A stretch of DNA of 64,000 nt from Clarkia xantiana subsp. parviflora (Eukaryota; Streptophyta; Magnoliopsida; Myrtales; Onagraceae). Position numbers and translations under genes: made by a program. Positions 56,287 through 64,000 of this stretch are shown one piece after another. A model generated the notes under the pieces. It made no database searches. It saw only the letters and a program-made list of their open reading frames with translations, and was not told the DNA's origin. How positions within the stretch are numbered: position 1 is the stretch's first letter; every line of letters starts with the position of its first letter. Where the stretch lies: NCBI GenBank assembly GCA_036873135.1, contig JAPTYO010000005.1, positions 15,416,166 to 15,480,165 of the forward strand, written 5' to 3'.

Positions 56287-59200
56287 AGTGTTAGCACAGG
56301 ATTTATCATGTAAAGCAGTTTGGCCTAACTCATAAGTTCTTGATGCTTAAATATATTCAGATGTAAATAGTAAACAAAATTATATGCATCGCCCACTAGA
56401 TATGCTTCGCTCCCTGAAGTGAGTGTTGCAATTCACGATTATAAAGATGATATACTCCACTCCCTGAAGTGAGTGTTGTAGTTTATGTATATTATACTCC
56501 CTGAAGTAAGTATTATAGTGTATGATTACAATGATAGTATTTTGCATTTCCTGAAGTGAGTGATGGAATCTATGATTATAATTACTACGAAAGAGTACAA
56601 GTACAAATTTGCTAAAGTTATCATGGTCATGGACATTGTTGATTTTAAAATAGATGAAACATTAAGCATAATCATGATATCGATAAATAACGAGATGCAT
56701 CTCACAAATAAAGGAAGCACGAAAAGAATGCAAAGTCCAATTGATTTGGAATAATGATAATTATGAGAAGCATGGTGACGCTAGCAGAAAAGTAATGATA
56801 TTATGCAGCGCGATTATATGAAGTGCAATGACACTAGGCAAAGTGGCATATGTGGAAAAAAAATCATTGCATATATTATGATTAATTATGAGATATTATG
56901 ATAAAGAAAATTGCATTCTTTGTGAATATCGTATCCTGAAGATACGATACCACGATCCTGAAGATCAAGAATATTCATATTTGTTTTTTAAATTCTGCAT
57001 TTAAAGTTATATTTTATATTTGTTGCACTACATTTACAATTATTTTTTTATTTCTTACACTGCAATATATTTAGTTATTATATATATTTATATTTCTCGC
57101 ACTCATTATATTTATTAAATATATATTTATACTCATTGCATTTCATTATAAAATGATCCAGAAGATCAAGAGCTATTCAAAAGCTAAAAAAAATGATAAT
57201 ATTAGGATTCAGAAGATCCTAGAATGTATGAAAAAAGGGATCTGAAACATTGTATTTATGAAATAAAGAACTTCTTGTATAAGAAAACAAATCATGTATA
57301 TCATGAATTATTATAAATAAGGGATCCTGAAGATCCCAATAGATCATGAGTTATGAATAAAGGATCTTGAAGATCTTAGAAGATATAGAACTATAAATAA
57401 AGGATCCCGAAGATCCTAACGATCTTAAATTATGAACAGAGATCCTGAATATCCTGAATTATAAACGGAGATCCTAAAGATACTGAATGAGGATCCTAAT
57501 ATATTTTGAGCTATAAATGATCCCGAAGATCATGAAATCGAGCATTTATATGAAGCTATTTTTTTTTTACGCTTTATGCATTTTTTTTATTAATGTTATT
57601 TATATGATTTCATATACTTCATATTTATTTCTTATTATAAAGAATGTGAATACTCCGCAATCATCATTATGACGAAGACGAAAAAAATAAACATGCGGAT
57701 TGTGTTATCCGGATTATGAAAAAAATAAAAAGTAAACCAGAAGTTTACCGCCAATATTGACGTGATTGATTATATATTCGGTAAACCTGAAGTTTACTGA
57801 TTCATATAGAGGTAAACCAGAAGTTTTACCCATGTAATACAATATTTGACGTGACCAGTTACAGACCATTCCAGATCACTTAGAATGTGCAATACATTAT
57901 TTGGATGAACCTGAAGATTCTCCATAAATCATTATGATAATTGCTCTCAAAGGAAAATTCATTATGTGATCATCATCAACTAAGTTCGGGATAAAATTCC
58001 ATTATTTATGGAAATAATAAAATGTGAATATGGGCCCGTTCACCTGCCATGTGGACCGATATATTATTTTGAAAGATGCATCAACAATTTGATCACATGT
58101 GCGTTGATTATGAAGTTGCAGATTTCCAGTTAAGCAATAAAGAATGATGATGATATTGAAAGTTGATATTTACTACAAGATTCAGATAATTACATGTCTA
58201 GATTTGCAGTTTAGCATGAATGTTACAAAGATCCTCCACTTAAATAGCTAAACTGCTATCAATTAGAGCAAATTAAGTACAGATGCATGCTCTTATGAAA
58301 GCAGCAATATAATTGCGAATCAAGCCAATGTTAAATCACAGTTCTCCCCATTACAACGAATTTTTGGTGAAGAGACAAATTTCTCATATATGAATTTTAT
58401 GATGTGTGATATATATTTAAATTGCTCCACCACATCGCACAAAGATGGATCTGGAATGTTGGGAAAAATATGTTGGATATAAATCAACTTTTTGAGAACA
58501 ATGACTTATATATATAAAGCAAGAGTGTTGATTGTCATTGTTGAACAACTTTTCCCAACATTAAGGGGAGAAAAGAAGCAGCTAGCAGAAAAGAGATTGA
58601 CTGGAAAAAAATGTTACTATCTCATTTAGATCCTCGCACAATGAGAATATGAACCTGAAGTTCAAAGAGAAAAGCATTTTCAAATGCTTCCAATAAGTGA
58701 CTTTATGAGACCCAGAAAGTCATAAGTCAAGTAACAGCTGCAAATGCTCCAATTTGAAATGTCCTGATTGGACAGATTATAATGAAAAATAACTCACGCC
58801 TGAAGCGTGCGATATTGGTTCCAAATATTTTTTTTAATAAAAGAATGGAACAAGATAAATATGATCTTATTATGGAGATGATTTCCCAAAAGAAGTAAAG
58901 ACATAGCTAAATATGAAACCCCAGAAGTGGTTCAGGTACCTGAAAGTGATTACAATAAAGAAATCTCAATGAGTTATGTCATTAACGGGAAGTGATGGAA
59001 CCGTAAAATATAAATTTGTCGACAACAGTTTTGAATATTATTCATGAGTGAATTCATAAAACAAGACGAGGATCTTGAGCTCAATATGTCAAAGAATCAT
59101 CATGATTGGCCAAAGTTTGAAAAGACGGAAGTATGAGCATGACAATGCAGAATGTGATAGCCAGTGGATATAAATAATTTATGCGTAAATAGATTGCCTC

Positions 59201-59340
59201 GTAAGATAGGCACAACCTGTGGTACAAAGACTTTTCCGCAGAAAGATGACAATTATTATATGAATCATTTGGTGGAGCAATAACCTTCAAATACATTATT
59301 ATGTTAGCAGTACATACAAGGTTTTAATATACGTCTCATG
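56287..59340 (+). repeat. Copia-3 interior with serial CTGAA-loop palindromes
   Basis: Decayed interior right of Gypsy-2. At least eleven perfect short inverted repeats share the form arm-C(T/A/C)GAA-arm. Positions: 56931-56945, 56954-56966, 57155-57167, 57321-57337, 57401-57417, 57519-57531, 57732-57748, 57781-57797, 58651-58663, 58795-58809 and, just past this segment, 59398-59414. Arms are 4-6 bp and differ between sites (GTATC, GATC, GGGATC, AGGATC, GTAAAC, GAAC, CACGC, AAATCC). Imperfect versions occur near 56410-56560, 57205, 57361, 57811 and 57907. The interval should hold gag, protease and integrase but I see no motif. Confidence 0.75.
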
Positions 59341-60480
59341 ATATGAATAGTTTTATAGCCTATTTGGGTGGCTAATTTGATAGTGAAATCCACGTAAAAA
59401 TCCCAGAAGGATTTAAAATGCTAGCTGAATATTCTCAAGAATGTTGGATGATAAAAATATTGTACCATTTACGGGTTGCTTATGGTATAGTATCCCCGCT
59501 ATATCAAAATTTGAGCTAAGTTGTAGCGAATGCTAATATAAGTATACGAATAAAGCAAATTGATATTTGATAAGATGAATTTATCACGCTATAGCGAAAG
59601 GGGCATCGCGTGAGGGGGAAATTTGAAGATATTGAAATTCCTGAAGAGTTTTAAATACAATCAATTATTTGATGATGCTAAAATTTAGACGAAATATATT
59701 GAAAGGACAAAGGTTTGGCTTGACCTGAATATCGAGTACTTAAGAGATTGAAAATATTATTGTCCTATACAAAATGTCTTAAAGCTATTTTGCATAGCTA
59801 AACATATCTATTGAGTACCTTAATGATTGTAAGAATAATAGATTTGAATAAATATATTTTCCGTCCTCGTGAGATTGATGAAGAACATAATGGTCCAGAA
59901 GTACGTTATATAGTGCTACATTAGCGCTAATATATCTTGCTAATTACAAGGAACGTGATGTATTATTGGTTATAAGCAAGATTCAGTTCTTCCCAATAGA
60001 GTGGAATTTGAACAAAGTTAAGAAAATATTTATATAGCTCCGATGGACGAATTACATGAGTTTATTATCGGATAGAATCAAGTCTTAAATCAGTTGTTTA
60101 TGCAAAATGCAAGTTATATTGTGAAATGTACCATTATTTTATATATTTAAAGATAATGCAGGTTATATAGCTTCAATTGACGAATAATGTTACATCAAAG
60201 GAGACAAGACGAAACATATTTTCCCAAGTTATTTTTCATCAACGATGATGAGAAGAAGGCAACATAACATCCAATAAGTCTGTGCGGATTTATTCTAGAA
60301 GGTTTACCGGCTGCGAATTTGAAGATTGGTGAACAATACTAAATTGCGTCGACTCAAGCAGCTCATCCTCTTCATCTTGAAGCAGCTCATCCTCTTTGTT
60401 TGATTTTGTTTGTAACCAAGGACGGTCAAATGCTACTGCCTAATCCTCAATCAAACAAAGCTGGGGGGTCAAGATTCACA
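59341..60480 (+). pseudogene. Copia-3 RT and RNase H remnants
   Basis: No open frame survives, but conceptual reading across frames gives Copia RT words: EIHVKIPEGFKM (about 59386), a trace of the palm-thumb region and GPEVRYI...ALIYLANY (about 59892-59945), which correspond to RT and the RT-RNase H junction. Heavily decayed by substitutions and indels. Confidence 0.65.
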
Positions 60481-60737
60481 CCACTATTCCAGGAAGATGA
60501 GAAGGAATGAAATTACATGATGTCAACATCAGGGGAGAATCTACACCGCTGCACTCTTTTTTCCTTAACCAAGGTTTTGTCCCACTGGGTTTTCCTGGTA
60601 AGGTTTTTAGCGAGGCAGCTTACAAAAGGGATCCATAATTGTGTACTCTTTTTCCTTCACTAGATTTTTATCCCAATGGGTTTTTTCTAGTAAGGTTTTA
60701 ACGAGGCACAATTCATTTATGAACATCCAAGGGGGAG
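60481..60737 (+). other. Copia-3 3' untranslated region and polypurine tract
   Basis: Contains two copies of TTTTTCCTT-ACTAG/CAAGG...CCCACTGGGTTTT, a word set common before the 3' LTR of one group of plant Copia elements, then CCAAGGGGGAG (60727-60737) directly before the LTR. Confidence 0.7.
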
Positions 60738-60921
60738 TGTTATGAATATATTATGTGGATGTTCAATATTATGTGTATATATCATCTTCCTTATTTAGAC
60801 CTTCCATATATTGATTTTACTTCCTCTCCAAGTCTATGTAATCCCTATATAAGGGCCCTATGTGTGATAATAAGATTATCATCAAATTCTCTTTTCTATT
60901 AACTCTCTACTTTCGTTAACA
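60738..60921 (+). repeat. Copia-3 3' LTR
   Basis: 184 bp, TGTTATGAATA...CGTTAACA, TATA box TATATAAG at 60846-60853, followed by the target duplication attac. Confidence 0.92.
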
Positions 60922-61014
60922 ATTACTAAATTAAATATTACTATTTTTTATGAATAATATCATTTTTCATTTTTAAATTAGAAGCAAGTAACTATAATGT
61001 TAAGGCTAGAGGTT

Positions 61015-61665
61015 GAAATATATAAGGGTTTGAGCATTAATAGACTTTCTCATTGGCTATAACAATTAATGTCTATTAAGAGGACCCAGTATAAGGAATT
61101 CAGTCGGCCCCTATTATAGTTACTTGGTGGTTAAGTTTTAACCACCTCAATATTATAATATATTGTATATATATATATATATATATTAATATTAGGTTAT
61201 ATATTGATAATATATATATCCTTAAGAAACATTAAAATTTAATAGATCTATATCTTAGAAATAAGTCACTCCCTCCTATACATATAACATAGGCTAAGCT
61301 AAAACATCTAGTGAATGTGCTCATAATATTTTAGATCACTAATAGTGAAAGAGAGCAGTCATAACCCTAATAATCTCCTAGTTTGTTTCCTCCCAATTCA
61401 CGAGGTTCAGATCGTGGAGACTTGTGCCATCTTTTCTACTTAACAAGTAAGAACGAGGGAACCCGGTCGACGAGCCACAATACAACTTGGTTGAAGATTC
61501 TTGGGAGCACGAACTTGAAGAACTAAGCGTAGAGTGAACTACACTGAATGATCACTTCTTCAAGCCAAAGACCTGTGTGGATTTATCTCGCCAATACCGA
61601 TTGATAATTTCGGTTATACGTATTGGCATGTTTGTGATTTATCCTGTCATTTTCTACACTTGACA
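61015..61665 (+). repeat. Degenerate LTR copy, internally deleted (Copia type)
   Basis: Two blocks match the LTR at 61926: about 61023-61160 to 61935-62063, and about 61250-61660 to 62805-63215 (CACGAGGTTCAGATCGTGGAGACTTG, GTGTGGATTTATCTCG and similar). The middle is missing. More decayed than the second copy. Confidence 0.65.
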
Positions 61666-61925
61666 ATTACAGCTAAGTATTTTCATGACGAGCTCGGGTG
61701 ATACCCAAGTGGCATCCTCGCAGTGATGGGTCTGAGGGCCCATCAAACATAGTGGATACAGATCAACAAAGACAATTATAAGAGAGTACCGGATGAGGGT
61801 GTTGGCAATTATAACAATTAGATCGCCATTTATGGAAGCTAATTAATCATGCTTAATTGAACGTATGTTAATTAGAAATAACTAGCTTATTAATTAGGTC
61901 TAGTTCCGAAATTAATAAGTGTTAC
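61666..61925 (+). other. Spacer between two LTR copies
   Basis: No frame or motif recognised; it may be interior of the older copy or host sequence. Confidence 0.4.
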
Positions 61926-62063
61926 TGTTAGGGCCCTATTGGCTTGCTCATTAACTATAAGCATTAAAGTCCATTAGGTGGATCAATATCTAGTATTTTG
62001 GCCGACCTTTTAATTGATATTACTTGGTGGTTAAGTTTTAACCACCTTTATTTAAAGAAGAAG

Positions 62064-62113
<50 letters not shown>

Positions 62114-62759
62114 ATATATTATATTATAGAATACATATATGTAAGCATATGGTAATGAGCGTCGTAATTGGTAGCCCATAATATGTATAGTTAACCTAAT
62201 GAACTTGGGTAAATGTCACATTAGAGTAATTGGGCTAGACCCAAATCCCAATTGACATGGGAGGCTCAAAATTGGGCCTCCCCAAATACATAGGTTGGCC
62301 GAAACCCTAGGTGGGGTAAAGTGGACTTTTGTCCACTTTACTCCTCCTATAAATAAGAGGTGTTAGGGGATTTTTAGGATTAATCACAATTCCCTCATCA
62401 GAGTGTTTTAGAGAGAAAAACCCTCCCCACCCTAATACCTATTTCAGCCGAACCATATCCCTCACCAAGGGTGTGCCAAATTGCCTTCGAGCAAACACTC
62501 CAGAGATTTGTCCCCGTGCCAAGAATCGATCAGAGACTTTGCTGTGGAGCTTGCACCACGTAGGGCTTCTCTAACAAGAACCTCTATGGGTCCCGACCGG
62601 AGGATCGCGAACTCCCTCCAGAGAAGATCTTGGGCCTACGGATCATCATAAGGTATGTGTGAATCTTCCGCTGCATAATTCTGATTACTAGCATGTACCT
62701 TATTTTAGTATTCGTAGTGATTACTCCCCGTAATCTGACAATAAATATATAGTCATTAA

Positions 62760-62794
<35 letters not shown>

Positions 62795-63221
62795 GTTACT
62801 TCCTGATTTATATTTAGGAAACAAATCACCTCCTCATCCGGTATAAATGGGGTTCAGCCGAACTAGATAGTAGCATTCTCTGTTGTGCAAATTAATCATT
62901 CACACAACCAATAGTTATAAAGAGAAACTTAAGTCCTACTAATCGCATAATATATTCATCTCATTCGTGAGGTCTAGTATGTAGAGACTTGAGCCATGTT
63001 TTTTGGTGCTGAGCAAGATTGAGGGACCTCACCCGGCGAACCGCGATACAATCTCGTTCTAGCATTTTGGGAATTGGACTTGAAAATCTCTTGTCGAGTT
63101 ATCTACACTAAGGGCCTTCAACTTCTTCAAACAGGACCCGTGTGGATTTTTCTCGTCAATATCTTAGTATTATTGATCTACTTATCGCAGTTGTTTGTGA
63201 TTTATCTCATTATTTCTTATA
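61926..63221 (+). repeat. Copia-type LTR followed by a tRNA-iMet-type primer site
   Basis: About 1.3 kb, starting TGTTAGGGCCC. TATA box TATAAATA at 62348-62355, AT-dinucleotide runs near 62065-62108 and 62760-62792. Directly after it TGGTATCAAAGATAG (63223) resembles the usual Copia primer site TGGTATCAGAGC. The LTR end is degraded, so the exact boundary is uncertain. Confidence 0.72.
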
Positions 63222-63222
63222 G

Positions 63223-63237
63223 TGGTATCAAAGATAG
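63223..63237 (+). promoter_or_regulatory. Primer-binding site, initiator-Met tRNA type
   Basis: TGGTATCAAAGATAG; the first eight bases match the common Copia site. Confidence 0.65.
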
Positions 63238-63565
63238 TATAGGTTTAAGTTATGATTTGTAGTTTGGTAATTTGATTTTCAAATTGGGGTTGAAAACACT
63301 AGTCTTGGTCGGGGTGACAAAGATTTCTTTGTCACCAAGTAATTTATGCACAAGCCGAATTAGCTAACCGCCGCCGTGACATTACAACACCACCGCGTTG
63401 GTTGCCTCCTGCCACCGCACGGTGCCGCTTCCATGGGTCACCCAACTCTAAACCCTAGCAACTAGTAACCCTATATTGAAAAATAGAATCTTGATAATTA
63501 GACTTAATGTTTTGGATTGGAAATCCTAGCAATAATTGATTATCGGATTCTACGTATGAAATCAA
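63238..63565 (+). other. Leader fragment of the truncated Copia element
   Basis: Noncoding so far as seen. It is cut off by the reversed Copia-1-type LTR at 63566. Confidence 0.45.
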
Positions 63566-64000
63566 TGTTGTCAAATATCAGGGTCAAACTGCAAAACACA
63601 AAATAGTTGAGGGATCAATTTGCAATATTTGAAACTTCAGGGACTAAATGTAAATAGTAAAATTTCGAGTTCTAACCATACCGAATTATCATGCAAGATA
63701 TTAACAACTCCGAAATTACACGTAAAAATCGAGAAAGACGAAAACATGATTTTAATACTGAGGCCCATGCTGATCAGGGTCTCCTTAAGGCAATTTCGCC
63801 CCACTCCACCCTCGGGTTATGCAAAGGAGTTTAAACATGGGGCGATCACCTCCCAGGATTCAACAGTGTCGTCAAATCGTTTTAAGCACGAAACACGCTT
63901 GACCGAACCGAACTCAATACCTGAACACAACAGGATTTGTAAAAGAGATGCCGACGACGACAGCAGAGAAAATAAATAACAGTTAAGCAAACAGATTAGA
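63566..64000 (-). repeat. Reversed LTR of the Copia-1 family, running out of the window
   Basis: Complement of the last part of the Copia-1 LTR (4453 leftward, 10460 leftward), beginning TGTTGTCAAATATCAGGG. The bases to its left do not match the Copia-1 leader, so this is the outer end of a 3' LTR or a solo LTR. From about 63945 it diverges from the two forward copies. Confidence 0.88.

Larger units (their letters stand above)
42101..60921 (+). mobile_element. Copia-3: decayed Ty1/copia element with two nested insertions
   Basis: LTR ends TGTTATGAATA...CGTAACA; a perfect 5-bp duplication attac lies at 42096-42100 and 60922-60926. With the solo LTR (42130-43768) removed the left LTR is 184 bp, the same as the right one (60738-60921). 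Gypsy-2 (45011-56281) interrupts the interior. The remaining interior (43929-45005 and 56287-60737) has only remnants of pol. Confidence 0.92.

Noticed and set aside
56526..56754. Small genes on both strands near 56.6 kb
   Set aside because: Short AT-rich frames in decayed Copia-3 interior, with no start context or motif.
63620..63979. 119-codon gene at the window end
   Set aside because: It is the complement of the Copia-1 LTR; the matching frames recur in the other LTR copies and are noncoding LTR sequence.

Overview
This window looks like nuclear DNA from a flowering plant, probably a eudicot, and it is almost wholly transposable elements nested inside one another. The evidence is the range of element families: a plant hAT transposon, Ty1/copia elements, Tat-type Ty3/gypsy elements with a second RNase H and an antisense gene, a tRNA-derived SINE, a Mutator-type MITE and a gag-pol-less LTR element. 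I found no convincing host gene, no tRNA or rRNA gene and no CRISPR array. Species cannot be told from this sequence.

Left part (1-24319). A decayed hAT transposon (1-3955, left end outside the window) sits in the 5' LTR of Copia-1 (3956-10460), whose gag-pol is broken by several frameshifts and stops. Copia-1 and Gypsy-1 both appear to have inserted into one reversed LTR of the same superfamily as the LARD LTR; its remains are 10461-10960 and 23481-24319. Gypsy-1 (10961-23480) is young: two 760-bp LTRs with no indels and about nine differences. It carries gag, pol with both RNase H domains, internal repeats and a minus-strand gene with apparent introns (18931-21626). It belongs to an LTR-sharing chain, because the 3' tail of a second unit lies before its left LTR and the 5' start of a third follows its right LTR.

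Middle (24320-41897). Copia-2 (24320 to about 30500) is interrupted by a SINE (25941-26092, 13-bp target duplication) and by a solo LTR (28619-29665, 5-bp duplication). A 533-bp MITE with a 9-bp duplication (30767-31299) and a large fold-back sequence (about 31771-32643) follow. A LARD-type element (33575-41892, duplication gtatt) has 1.47-kb LTRs but, in place of gag-pol, a mosaic of different tandem repeats.

Right part (42101-64000). Copia-3 (42101-60921, duplication attac) has 184-bp LTRs. Its 5' LTR is split by a 1.64-kb solo LTR and its interior by Gypsy-2 (45011-56281, duplication aagag). Gypsy-2 is a Tat-like element that keeps gag, a damaged protease, a second gag-like tail and a multi-exon antisense gene, but lacks reverse transcriptase and integrase. 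The decayed Copia-3 interior holds a striking series of short palindromes around a CTGAA-like loop. The window ends with two copies of another Copia LTR and a reversed LTR of the Copia-1 family.

Target duplications give much of the nesting order directly. Most coding regions are dead, and many stops are of the kind expected from deamination of methylated cytosine.
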